Below, piece after piece: positions 1 to 8,630 of a DNA stretch of 60,052 nt. The notes beneath the pieces were generated by a model. It did no database searches and was not told the DNA's origin. It saw only the letters and a list, made by a program, of their open reading frames with translations. Within the stretch, counting starts at the first letter, position 1; the number at the start of each line of letters is the position of its first letter. The DNA comes from Nesterenkonia massiliensis (lineage in GTDB: Bacteria; Actinomycetota; Actinomycetes; Actinomycetales; Micrococcaceae). Position numbers and translations under genes: made by a program. The stretch covers positions 567,723-627,774 of the forward strand of contig NZ_HG005165.1 of assembly GCF_000455245.1 (NCBI RefSeq), given 5' to 3'.

Positions 1-1431
1 TTCGGAATAGTCCAGACCCAGGGCCGCGCAGATGCGCTCGCGGATCTCCAGGACGCTGCCGGGCAAGTTGTTGCGCCGCTTCTGCAGGCTGGCCAGTTCC
101 TCGCGCACCGCCTGAGCCTCGTCCTCGGCGCGTCCGCGGGCGGCCTCCAGCCTGGATCGTTGGTCCTCGAGAGCTGCAGTCTGCGCCGCCAGCTCCTCGC
201 GCAGTTCAGCGGCCTGAGTCTGACGCTGGCGGAACTGGGCGTCGTCGTCGGCTGTCTCCAGCTGGGCACGCTCGAGGAGCTGGTTGTAGCGTTCACGTTC
301 ACGACGACGGCGCTGAGCTTCGGCGCGGGCCTGTTCGGCCTCGTTCTCCAGAACGGTGACGCGATCACCGCCAGCCTGTGCCTGAGCGGTCACCAGTTCA
401 TCGTGTTCTGCCTCAAGCTCCTCACGCTGGGCGGTTGCAGCAACCGCCTCGCGGCTGAGTTCCTCGTGTTCGGTCTCAGCTTGGGCGGTCTCCGCTTTGC
501 GCAGCTGCAGCCGCAGCTCAGCGAAGTACAGTGCAGCGGCTTCCTGCTGGGCCTGCAGCTGCTGACGCTGTTCCAGGGACCGGTCGTAGATGCTGACGGT
601 TTCACTCAGCGGAGCCAGCGTTTCCAGCTGACGCTGGGCGTTCTGCACCGCCTCATGGGCCCGGCTGAGGTTGTCGAAATGGCTGACAATCTTGCGGACA
701 CGCTCTTCAGACTCTGCTGGTTCCAGCATGTGAGTACGGACAAACTCGTTGAGATCGCCCACGGCCTTCATCGAGACGGTCTGGTGGAAGAGCTCCATGG
801 CTTGTTCGGACCGGATACCCAGCAGCCGGCGCACCGCCCTGCCATAGGGAGGGAAGTCCTTCTCCACCTGGGCTCCGCTCTCACGGAGTCGGCGCAGCAG
901 TTCACCGAGATCGCTGCCGAAGTTCGCGAAGTCCTCCTCCACGCTGAGCCTGCCGGCTGCGGTGATGAACCGCCGCCAGGGCTGGCCGGAGGCCTCCCGC
1001 TGCTGGAAGACCTGTGCGAGGGTGACGGTCTCCTCATAGCCTTCGTTGGTGAAGACTCCCAGAATCACCGAATATGACCTCGAGCTGCGCAGGGCAGCCG
1101 GGCGGGTAATGCCGGTGGCCTCATCCCGGGTGGTCTTGTAGTGGCCTTCCACATAGCTGCGCAGGGTGCGCTCTTTGCGTTCAGCACCGGCAGCCTTGTT
1201 GTAGTCGATCCGCTGCGAGGGCAGCAGCAGGGTGCTCACTGCATCCACCAGCGTGGATTTCCCGGAGCCGATGTCTCCGGTGAGCAGAGTGGTGTCGCCG
1301 TCGGGCTTGAGCGTCCAGACCTGTTTGTCGAAGGTTCCCCAGTTATAGACCTCCAGGGAGGCCAGTCGGAAGCCGGGGCGTCCTTTGATGCCGAGGTCTA
1401 CCGCGGAGAAGAGGGCGTCGGTGTCATGCAT
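1..1431 (-). CDS. jetC: Wadjet SMC-like ATPase JetC (partial, C-terminal part outside window)
   Basis: This frame starts with ATG at 1431 and stays open for 477 codons to the window edge, so the C-terminal ATPase half is missing. A Walker A motif (GDIGSGKST, residues 52-60) follows a beta strand typical of SMC/SbcC-like ATPases, with the preceding VYNWGTFD segment usual in the COG4913/JetC family. Residues from about 240 are rich in Glu, Gln, Arg and Ala in heptad-like order, as in a long coiled coil. In Wadjet systems JetC is the SMC motor (MksB-like) that extrudes loops on small circular DNA together with JetA and JetB, and JetD cuts it. The start overlaps the end of jetB by 8 bases, so the two are translationally coupled. 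Family assignment rests on the neighbours as well as the motif. jetD should lie just left of position 1. Confidence 0.9.
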   Translation of the reverse strand, partial: MHDTDALFSAVDLGIKGRPGFRLASLEVYNWGTFDKQVWTLKPDGDTTLLTGDIGSGKSTLVDAVSTLLLPSQRIDYNKAAGAERKERTLRSYVEGHYKTTRDEATGITRPAALRSSRSYSVILGVFTNEGYEETVTLAQVFQQREASGQPWRRFITAAGRLSVEEDFANFGSDLGELLRRLRESGAQVEKDFPPYGRAVRRLLGIRSEQAMELFHQTVSMKAVGDLNEFVRTHMLEPAESEERVRKIVSHFDNLSRAHEAVQNAQRQLETLAPLSETVSIYDRSLEQRQQLQAQQEAAALYFAELRLQLRKAETAQAETEHEELSREAVAATAQREELEAEHDELVTAQAQAGGDRVTVLENEAEQARAEAQRRRRERERYNQLLERAQLETADDDAQFRQRQTQAAELREELAAQTAALEDQRSRLEAARGRAEDEAQAVREELASLQKRRNNLPGSVLEIRERICAALGLDYSE

Positions 1432-2014
1432 GGTCAAACCTCCCCGCCGTGGCGGCGTACTCGGCCAGTTTGGCCTCGAAATCAGCGAGCGTCTGGGCGT
1501 CCACATAGGCCTTCAGGATCCGCATCACTTCCCAGGTGTTCTCCTCACCGCGCAGCGGGCGCAGGAAACCCATCTCGGTGACGCGGCGGATGATGGTGTC
1601 GATCCGGTCCACGGCACGGGCTTCATCCTGGGTGTCGGCAAGAAAAATCTGCAGCATGCTGATCAGTTCCTCACGGGTGACCACCAGTTTGGTCTCCCCG
1701 CCGGTGGTTTCGAATTCCACCAGGCGCTTGCGCAGCAGCACCAGCAACAAGCTGTCGTGAAAGGGCAGTGCCCGCCGGGCCACCAGGCGAGGAAGCGGAC
1801 GTTCGGTCTCGGACTCGGGCTGGGCGCGCAGATAGGCATAGCCCTCGGCGTCGTCGATCACCACCTCTACCCCGATGCTGGCGAAATGATCCTTTACTGC
1901 CGCGGTATGACGGTGCAGGGCCTGCCATGCATCCTCATCCAGTTCCTGGTAGACCACCCCGTTCATCAACCGGATGATGGCCAAGGCAGTCTGCTGTTCC
2001 TGCAGTGTCCTCAC
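1424..2014 (-). CDS. jetB: Wadjet subunit JetB (DUF4194, MksE-like)
   Basis: A 196-residue protein of the DUF4194 family, the KITE-type subunit (MksE-like) that in Wadjet complexes binds the kleisin JetA and helps load the SMC motor. It is mostly alpha-helical with a winged-helix feel (segments MNGVVYQELDEDAW and ELISMLQIFLADT), no signal peptide and no membrane segment, so cytoplasmic. Its ATG overlaps the jetA stop by four bases (ATGA) and its own stop overlaps the jetC start, giving a tightly coupled three-gene unit. Size matches the family. The identification depends on the combination of DUF3375-like, this, and an SMC-like gene in the canonical jetA-jetB-jetC order. Confidence 0.88.
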   Translation of the reverse strand: MRTLQEQQTALAIIRLMNGVVYQELDEDAWQALHRHTAAVKDHFASIGVEVVIDDAEGYAYLRAQPESETERPLPRLVARRALPFHDSLLLVLLRKRLVEFETTGGETKLVVTREELISMLQIFLADTQDEARAVDRIDTIIRRVTEMGFLRPLRGEENTWEVMRILKAYVDAQTLADFEAKLAEYAATAGRFDHA

Positions 2015-3453
2015 CGGCGCTTCACCACCACACGGGATAGGCGGGCACGACGAGGCTCTCCTGCCTCCTGATACTCGATGACAGTGTCTCCTTCGTCTTC
2101 AATAACGACGTCGATGTCTTCGTCCTTCAATGACAGGTAGCCAAGAATCTCAGCTGCCCCCTGCTGAACCGGATACATCTGAATCACGTCTTCCAGCAGG
2201 ACCGAGGCCCCCGGCGGCACCACCGCGCGCAGCTGCTGGGCGAGTTTGCCCTGATCAACAAAGGTCTGCGAGACCAGCGCCGCAGTACTGATGTCCTGGG
2301 CGTGGGCTACCTCCACGGCACTGTCCACGTCTGCTTCTGGCTGCAGCTGATACAGCGGGCGTTCCATGATCATGTCGATCCCGATGCCCTGATCATCGAC
2401 TTCCAGTCCCATATTCGGTTCCAGGACCCCGGCGTTCTGCCGGATGCTCAGTGCAGCAGTTTCAATGGATCGCACCAGTTCCAGCACCCGGCGGTTCTCC
2501 ACCCAGATCTGGTCATCCAGGAATCGCCGCAGCTGTTCTGAGATCTGCCGGACCGTCTGCTGGGTGCGCTCAGCCGCGTCGGCCCAGTCGTGGTGAATAG
2601 TGCGCAGCCGCTGATCGGGCTCAACCTCATCGAGCTCATACACCCGAGCCAGCAGTTCGGAGAGCTCGTTCTGCCGCGTCTGGGACAGCAGTAGGTCATA
2701 GAAGGCCTGGAAGCTGCGGCCCTGATCGGTTGTCGTGATGTTGGAGCGCGTTCGCACTAGCTCCTCCAGAAGCTCACCTTTGCTGCCGCCCCAGGTGGCG
2801 ATCTTCTCTCGAGCAGTGCGGTCCAGACGCCGGAAGTTCTCCTCGACTTCCCGGAAGTCACTGAGCAGCTCACGTGCGGTGGAGGCGAACTGCTGGTACC
2901 GATCTCGCACACTGGTGGGGTCCAGCAGCCCGGACTGCGGATCCTTCTCGATCTGCTGGATCTCCCGGTCGATCTCCTCACGACGACGGCGCAGCTCAGC
3001 TAAACGCACCTGCGGATCGTCCTCGGTGCCCAAGGTGATCTGACGCAGCAGGTCCACGGCGGTCTGCAGCCGGGATTCGGTGGCTATGAAGGGTCTTACC
3101 TGGAGGCTGGAGATCCAGGAGTGTGCTTTCTCCAGGGCGGGGGCGGCGTCGTAGTGCAGCTCATCTGAACCCGCAGGATAGAAGCGCCGCAGCCAGCCGG
3201 ACTCCGCCGAGGCCCAGTCTTCGAGGTATTCCTCTGCGGTCCGCGGAAAGGGCGGGGCTTCGGGGTAGGGCGCGTTGAGGGTGTAGAGATGGTCTTCCAG
3301 AGCACCGGCTACTTCATGTGCCGGCTGAGCACCCCGACCGCCCTCGAGGTAGTAGCTGCCCAGGAAGGACAGGATCAGCGGGGCGTGGTCACGGCGCAGC
3401 AGCCGCCAGGCAGGATGACGCTCACGCAAGGAGCTGACCTGCTCAAAGTCCAT
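2011..3453 (-). CDS. jetA: Wadjet kleisin-like subunit JetA (DUF3375)
   Basis: A 480-residue protein of the DUF3375 family, the MksF/kleisin-like component of Wadjet. The N-terminus (SLRERHPAWRLLRRDHAPL) is the hallmark of the family: a winged-helix segment that bridges the SMC heads. The middle (residues about 165-330) is charged and helical, consistent with the coiled segment of a kleisin. The chosen start is the ATG at 3453, preceded by AAGGG about nine bases upstream; an earlier in-frame start at 3504 has no such site. It is the first gene of the operon and faces the acyltransferase gene across a 166-base divergent promoter region. The known role of the complex is protection against plasmid transformation. 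Confidence 0.9.
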   Translation of the reverse strand: MDFEQVSSLRERHPAWRLLRRDHAPLILSFLGSYYLEGGRGAQPAHEVAGALEDHLYTLNAPYPEAPPFPRTAEEYLEDWASAESGWLRRFYPAGSDELHYDAAPALEKAHSWISSLQVRPFIATESRLQTAVDLLRQITLGTEDDPQVRLAELRRRREEIDREIQQIEKDPQSGLLDPTSVRDRYQQFASTARELLSDFREVEENFRRLDRTAREKIATWGGSKGELLEELVRTRSNITTTDQGRSFQAFYDLLLSQTRQNELSELLARVYELDEVEPDQRLRTIHHDWADAAERTQQTVRQISEQLRRFLDDQIWVENRRVLELVRSIETAALSIRQNAGVLEPNMGLEVDDQGIGIDMIMERPLYQLQPEADVDSAVEVAHAQDISTAALVSQTFVDQGKLAQQLRAVVPPGASVLLEDVIQMYPVQQGAAEILGYLSLKDEDIDVVIEDEGDTVIEYQEAGEPRRARLSRVVVKRR

Positions 3454-3619
3454 GGTGTTGCCCTTCTGTGCTGCTGCGATTCGACGGTGCTGTCCCCGGT
3501 CCATCCGGCTAATTGGCAGCCTCCACCCTAACGGCGGTCACGGACTTCTTTGGTCCCGAGCAGTCTGCGCTTCCGGCAGGAGCAGCGGTATTCTGCGGTT
3601 CTTCGGTAAAGTGGGAGGA

Positions 3620-4669
3620 ATGCTTGCCGCCACCACTCCTTCTTCAGCGCCGGTCAGCACCCCTGCTGCGCGCATGGGGTGGATGGACATGCTGCGCGGA
3701 GTGGCGGTCCTGCTGGTGGTGGTCATGCACGCAGCGGACATCCCCATGACCAATGGCAAGGGTGTGGATGAGTGGTCCCGCCTGCACCTGTATCTGGAAC
3801 CGTTCCGGATGCCGATGCTGATGTTCCTCTCCGGCCTGCTGCTGCCCCGAGCCCTAGGGAAGACACTGCCGCAGTATGCCTGGGGGAAGTTCGCGGCCAT
3901 CGTCTGGCCTGCGCTGGTGTGGATGCTTCTCTTCGGTTTCCTGATCTACCACGGCGGGCCCACAGATCCTGTGTACTGGCGAACCGGTGACTATCTGTGG
4001 TTCCTGCTAGCGCTGTGCGCCTGCTACGGCATGGCCATGCTGCTGAAGCCGGTAGCGTCGCGTCCGGTGGTGATGAGCCTCCTGTGCACCGGGCTCTTCG
4101 TGGCGATGATTCTGCTGCGCTACCACAGCGAGATCAGCCAATCCCTGATCAACCGCACCCTCTACTACGGGGCGTTCTTCTTCCTCGGCGCCGCATGCGC
4201 CAAGCTCGTGGTGAAGTGGGTGAACGCCCCGGTGAGCATTGTGGTGGGACTGGGGACAGTCGCCGTCGTACTGGCAAATCTGGGACTTGATGACCGCAGC
4301 TTCCGGCTGGGTACTCCTTTTTCAGCTGCGACGGCGATACTCGGGATCGCTGTACTGCTGTGGGTTGCTCCGCGGGTGCCGCGCGGGAATTTCACCCAAA
4401 TCCTGGAATGGGCTGGGCGCAATTCGATTGTCATCTATGTCACGCATTTTCCGCTGGTGATCCTGATTCACCGGCTGATGCGGCACCTGGATGCGGATCC
4501 GGCACTGTATGTCTCCATGTGCACGGTCTTCGGTATGGCGCTGACGCTGCTCATGGTGCGGCTGCGCCCATGGACCGCATGGCTCTATGTCTTCCCGCAC
4601 CATCAACGGGTCGCTGCGCGGCTGCACAACCGGGCTGCACTGGGCGGCTCGCAACAGGCCCAGCACTAA
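3620..4669 (+). CDS. Acyltransferase 3 family membrane protein
   Basis: A 349-residue polytopic membrane protein of the acyltransferase-3 family (OafA/WecH/NodX type), which transfers acetyl or other acyl groups to exported sugars or polymers. The opening RMGWMDMLRGVAVLLVVVMH contains the family's conserved Arg and His in the first membrane helix, and about ten hydrophobic segments follow; ARNSIVIYVTHFP (spelled GRNSIVIYVTHFP here) near residue 270 is the usual late motif. ATG at 3620 has GGGAGGA directly upstream, so I prefer it to the in-frame upstream start at 3452, which would overlap jetA. It is divergent from the Wadjet operon and followed by dnaX. The acceptor substrate cannot be told. 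Confidence 0.85.
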   Translation: MLAATTPSSAPVSTPAARMGWMDMLRGVAVLLVVVMHAADIPMTNGKGVDEWSRLHLYLEPFRMPMLMFLSGLLLPRALGKTLPQYAWGKFAAIVWPALVWMLLFGFLIYHGGPTDPVYWRTGDYLWFLLALCACYGMAMLLKPVASRPVVMSLLCTGLFVAMILLRYHSEISQSLINRTLYYGAFFFLGAACAKLVVKWVNAPVSIVVGLGTVAVVLANLGLDDRSFRLGTPFSAATAILGIAVLLWVAPRVPRGNFTQILEWAGRNSIVIYVTHFPLVILIHRLMRHLDADPALYVSMCTVFGMALTLLMVRLRPWTAWLYVFPHHQRVAARLHNRAALGGSQQAQH

Positions 4670-4731
4670 TCTTCAGCCAGAGGATCAGCCGCGAAGGACA
4701 GTTGTCTGATGCCCACGGTAAGGTCTACTGC

Positions 4732-7572
4732 GTGAGTACCGCCCTTTATCGCCGCTACCGCCCGGATACGTTCGCTGACGTCATTGGGCAGGAGCATGTC
4801 ACCGGACCGCTGGTGACCGCGCTGGGCAAGGATGCGGTCTCCCACGCTTATCTCTTCTCCGGTCCGCGCGGCTGCGGCAAGACCACCTCAGCCCGTATTC
4901 TGGCGCGCTGCCTGAACTGCGCGCAGGGCCCCACCGGGTCTCCTTGCGGTCAGTGTGAGTCCTGCCGCGAGCTGGCCACCGGCGGGCCGGGCTCCCTGGA
5001 TGTCATTGAAATCGACGCCGCCAGCCACGGCGGTGTCGACGACGCCCGTGACCTGCGCGAGCGGGCCACCTTCGCCCCGGTGCGGGACCGCTACAAGATC
5101 TTCATCATCGATGAGGCTCATATGGTCACCGCGGCTGGCTTCAACGCGCTGCTGAAGATCGTTGAGGAACCGCCGGAACACATCAAGTTCATCTTCGCCA
5201 CCACGGAACCGGATAAGGTCATCGGCACTATCCGTTCCCGCACCCACCACTATCCTTTTCGGCTGGTTCCCCCGGAGCCGCTGCTGGATTATCTGGAAAG
5301 GCTCTGCGCTGCGGAGAACGTTCCTGTGGCCCCGGGTGTGCTGCAGCTGGTGCTGCGCGCCGGTGGCGGCTCCGTCCGAGACACTCTCTCGGTGCTGGAC
5401 CAGCTGATTGCCGGCTCCGGCACCGGCGGCATCGACTATGACCGTGCTGTGGCGCTGCTGGGCTTCACGCATAGCGCGCTGCTCGATGATGTGGTGGAGG
5501 CGGTGGCAGCCCTCGACGGCGCCCGGGCCTTCTCCGTAGTGGACCGTGTGGTGCAGTCGGGGCAGGATCCGCGGCGATTTGTAGAGGATCTGCTGGAACG
5601 GCTGCGTGATCTCATCATCGTCAGTTCAGTGCCGGAGAATCCTGCGGCTATTCTGCGTGGAGTCCCTGAAGACCAGATCCGCACTATGCAGGCTCAGGCC
5701 CAGACGCTCAGCCCTGCTGAACTCTCCAGGGCTGCAGACATTACCGCTACAGCGCTGACGGAAATGGTCGGTGCCACCTCCCCGCGGCTGCATCTGGAAC
5801 TGCTGATGGCCCGACTGCTGCTGCCTCATGCTGAGCAGGGCCACTCGAGCCTGGCCGCCCGGCTGGAGCGCCTGGAGCGCCGCATGGACTTCACCTCCGG
5901 CGCCGGCGTCACCCCGGCTGCGGAAGCACCGTCCGAGCTGGCCCAAGCGCCTGAACCGACCCAAATACCCACACCGGCCCAAACACCTAGACCGGCTCAG
6001 CCACCCAAACCGGCCCAGGCACCCAAGCCGGTCCAGGAACCCAAGCCGACCCAGGAACCGGCCCCCTCCCCCGCGGACGCTCCCGCAGCTGGGGCATCTG
6101 CGGAGACACCAGCCGAGACTGCTCCGCCTCGTAGCGACGACGGCTGGGCAACCCCCGGCGTCAGCTGGGGTGACCCAGTGCCGGTGGATTCAGCGCCCTC
6201 GCAGCGCATCGCAGAGACAACCTCAGATTCTTACGCTGAACCCACCGCTCATGCGCCAGCACGCCCTGAGCGGGACTCTGCACCGGCGGCACATGCAGCC
6301 CCACCGCAGGCTCCTGGAGCACCGACTTCTGGAACACAGGCTCCCGCAGCCCAGCGCTCGCCGAGCCAGCATGCTCCCCGCCAGGGCTCTCCCGCCCAGA
6401 ACTCTCCAACCCAGGACGCTCCAAGCCAGAACTTTCCAACCCAGGACGCTCCCGCTCAGGCACCTGCCGGACACACCCGGGCGCTGTCGTCGTCAAGTGC
6501 TCCCAGCGGCGGCTCTGCGGAGATGATGAAGCGGGCGTGGCCGGACATCGTCGAAGCCATGAAGTCTCGCTCCCGCATGCTGTGGATGCTGGTCAAAGGC
6601 AATGTCTCGGTGGCCGGATTTGACGGCAAGACCGTGACCCTGGGATTCAGCAACGACGGCGCCCGAGCCACCTTCTCTAACCGGGCCGGGGACCAAGCAC
6701 TCAACGAAGCCATCCAGGAAATCCTGGGCATGCAGGTCAGCTTCGAGCTGGTCACCGGAGGCGCTCCACCCTCAGGCGGTGGGGAACCCCCAAAAGCTGA
6801 AGGCCGGCCTGAGCCCATCACCTCAGCGCTGGCCACAGACACCGGTCAGCTGAGCGCTCCACAGGCTGCCGCCGCTGAGCCCGAATCAGCCCGTCCTGAT
6901 TCAACCGAGCCCGAGTCAGCCCGGCCTGATGCAGCTCAACCCGACTCCGCTCAGCCCGACTCCGCTCCGGTGGCGCATTCGCCTGTCGTGTCACCGGCCT
7001 CCCCACCAGCGCCCGCGCTGGATCACCCACCCTCCGCGACGACTCCGCCAACAGTTGATCACCGGGGTCCAGCCGTCGCAGCTGAACAGCCTCACGCTAC
7101 GTCGACAGCTACTGACCGGGATGCCGCGCAAAAACCGCCTAAGCCTCCTATCCCGGCATTTGCGCGCCGGAACGGCACCACAGCTGCTGCCAGCGCAGCC
7201 CCGGCCGTTGCCCCGGCGCAACCAAGGCCTTCGGCTCCGGCTGGTGGCGCCGCCGGCTCGGGTTCAGCGGCAAGCTCGGCGGGTCAGCCCGGCAGCCGCG
7301 CACAGGAGATCAGGCAGCGGTTGGCCTCCAAGCGGCCCGCCGCAACGGAGCCTCCCGCGGACCCCTACGGCTACGAGCCGCCTGACCCGATGTACGACAA
7401 TTCACCGCCTCCGGACTGGGCTGAAGCCGCGCCACCGACGGCCGAAGAGGATATCCCCAGTGAGGACGATGTCCAGCTGGAGCATTCCGGTGTCTTCGGA
7501 CGCCGCGCCATCGAGCGAATCCTCGGCGGTGTGCTGCTGGAAGAACGCAGTCTCCACGAGGACAGCTCCTAA
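4732..7572 (+). CDS. dnaX: DNA polymerase III subunits gamma/tau
   Basis: The clamp-loader ATPase of the replisome. Start is GTG at 4732, giving 946 residues that open with the conserved STALYRRYRPDTF. Visible are Walker A GPRGCGKT (44-51), four zinc-binding cysteines (C63, C72, C75, C78), the Walker B box FIIDEAHM and the sensor/arginine-finger segment RSRTHHYPF. From about residue 400 to 580 the protein is a long Pro/Gln/Ala linker with repeated short units, then a folded domain (AWPDIVEAMKSRSRMLW onward) typical of actinobacterial tau, then a second Pro/Ala/Asp-rich linker and a conserved tail (FGRRAIERILGGVLLEE). It is longer than most DnaX because of the linkers. No frameshift signal for a short gamma form was recognised. 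recR follows 119 bases downstream, without the ybaB gene often found between them. Confidence 0.97.
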   Translation: MSTALYRRYRPDTFADVIGQEHVTGPLVTALGKDAVSHAYLFSGPRGCGKTTSARILARCLNCAQGPTGSPCGQCESCRELATGGPGSLDVIEIDAASHGGVDDARDLRERATFAPVRDRYKIFIIDEAHMVTAAGFNALLKIVEEPPEHIKFIFATTEPDKVIGTIRSRTHHYPFRLVPPEPLLDYLERLCAAENVPVAPGVLQLVLRAGGGSVRDTLSVLDQLIAGSGTGGIDYDRAVALLGFTHSALLDDVVEAVAALDGARAFSVVDRVVQSGQDPRRFVEDLLERLRDLIIVSSVPENPAAILRGVPEDQIRTMQAQAQTLSPAELSRAADITATALTEMVGATSPRLHLELLMARLLLPHAEQGHSSLAARLERLERRMDFTSGAGVTPAAEAPSELAQAPEPTQIPTPAQTPRPAQPPKPAQAPKPVQEPKPTQEPAPSPADAPAAGASAETPAETAPPRSDDGWATPGVSWGDPVPVDSAPSQRIAETTSDSYAEPTAHAPARPERDSAPAAHAAPPQAPGAPTSGTQAPAAQRSPSQHAPRQGSPAQNSPTQDAPSQNFPTQDAPAQAPAGHTRALSSSSAPSGGSAEMMKRAWPDIVEAMKSRSRMLWMLVKGNVSVAGFDGKTVTLGFSNDGARATFSNRAGDQALNEAIQEILGMQVSFELVTGGAPPSGGGEPPKAEGRPEPITSALATDTGQLSAPQAAAAEPESARPDSTEPESARPDAAQPDSAQPDSAPVAHSPVVSPASPPAPALDHPPSATTPPTVDHRGPAVAAEQPHATSTATDRDAAQKPPKPPIPAFARRNGTTAAASAAPAVAPAQPRPSAPAGGAAGSGSAASSAGQPGSRAQEIRQRLASKRPAATEPPADPYGYEPPDPMYDNSPPPDWAEAAPPTAEEDIPSEDDVQLEHSGVFGRRAIERILGGVLLEERSLHEDSS

Positions 7573-7691
7573 AGGTCACGCGTGGCAGCCGCTGTCAGCA
7601 CCCGCCAGTAGACTGTTCCTCGCTGTCCTGAAGCGGCTGCGGCGGGGACTCCCCTGCGGCCTCACCCCACCTGAAAGGCACCCGACCCGCT

Positions 7692-8288
7692 GTGTACGAG
7701 GGCGCTGTACAAGACCTGATCGATGAACTCGGCCGACTGCCGGGCATCGGGCCAAAATCCGCTCAGCGTGTGGCTTTCCACATCCTGGAGGCCGACGCTG
7801 AAGATATGAAGCGGCTGGCTGAGGCGATCCGCACCGTCAAGGAAAAGGTGAAGTTCTGCGAGATCTGCTTCAACGTCTCCGAAGAGACCACCTGCCGGAT
7901 CTGTCAGGACACCCGGCGCGATGCCACCGTGATCTGCGTGGTGGAGGAGTCCAAGGATGTCATGGCCATCGAGCGCACGCGCTCCTTCCGCGGCCGGTAC
8001 CACGTCCTCGGTGGCGCAATTAATCCCATTGCCGGCATCGGTCCGGACCAGCTGCATATTCGCGAACTGCTGAATCGTCTCTCCGATGAGACCATCCAGG
8101 AGGTCATCATCGCCACCGATCCCAACCTGGAGGGCGAGGCAACCGCCACGTACTTGGTGCGCATGCTGGGGTCGTTAGGCATGAACATCACCCAACTGGC
8201 CTCAGGCCTGCCCGTAGGCGGAGATTTGGAATACGCAGACGATGTCACCCTCGGCCGGGCTTTTGAGGGTCGGCGCAGCGTCAGCTGA
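7692..8288 (+). CDS. recR: Recombination protein RecR
   Basis: A 198-residue RecR, which with RecF and RecO loads RecA at single-strand gaps. The sequence shows the N-terminal helix-hairpin-helix ([14 protein letters not shown]), a four-cysteine zinc finger (C56, C59, C68, C71) and a Toprim domain ([14 protein letters not shown], then [17 protein letters not shown]). Length is the family norm. Start is GTG at 7692, with GAAAGG about 15 bases upstream; no closer start gives the conserved MYEG opening. It is probably transcribed with dnaX. Confidence 0.96.
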   Translation: MYEGAVQDLIDELGRLPGIGPKSAQRVAFHILEADAEDMKRLAEAIRTVKEKVKFCEICFNVSEETTCRICQDTRRDATVICVVEESKDVMAIERTRSFRGRYHVLGGAINPIAGIGPDQLHIRELLNRLSDETIQEVIIATDPNLEGEATATYLVRMLGSLGMNITQLASGLPVGGDLEYADDVTLGRAFEGRRSVS

Positions 8289-8630
8289 CCTGCAAACCGG
8301 ACACTCAGAGCCAGAATAGCCGCGCTTTCTAAAAGGTTACGCAACTGTAATAAGAATAAGTGCACGCCGTTTTTCCAAGGAATTGATTGCCGGCGCGCAG
8401 CCGTGACATCACAGCGATGCATAAGTACCCAGGAGTTTTTCAGCTGCATTTCCGGACCTCCTCCATCCCCGCCCGAATTCCGCTTCAGACCACATCCGCA
8501 CTTTGTAGACGGTGGATATCTCATTAGCGTGTAGGCAGATGCAGGTTGTTTTCAGGCGGTACACACCCGCCGAAAAGGTGAACCTGCCTCCCACTCGTCC
8601 ATACGTAGAGAAGCTGAGGTACTCCAGAAG
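8289..8630 (+). promoter_or_regulatory. ehu upstream region with large imperfect dyad (8541-8587)
   Basis: This 342-base gene-free stretch separates recR from ehuB and is AT-richer than its surroundings, as expected for a promoter region. Between 8541 and 8587 there is a nested inverted repeat: outer arms GCAGGTT and AACCTGC, inner arms TTTTC-a-GGCGG (8549-8559) and CCGCC-GAAAA (8567-8576) around a 7-base loop. It ends 43 bases before the ehuB start, so it may be an operator or a leader-RNA hairpin. No regulator gene lies beside the operon. The rest of the stretch shows nothing I recognise. Confidence 0.5.

Noticed and set aside
160-1077. A 305-codon open frame on the plus strand
   Set aside because: It lies wholly antisense to jetC; the minus-strand frame has the Walker motif and operon context, while this one has no family resemblance.
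4670-4731. Possible small SRP RNA gene next to dnaX
   Set aside because: In some Gram-positives ffs is beside dnaX, but the conserved core around GGTCAGG and GGAAGCAG is absent and the gap is only 62 bases.
5930-6480. Repetitive DNA in dnaX considered as a CRISPR or minisatellite
   Set aside because: The repeats are short, irregular and in frame, coding a Pro/Gln/Ala linker; there are no spacers.
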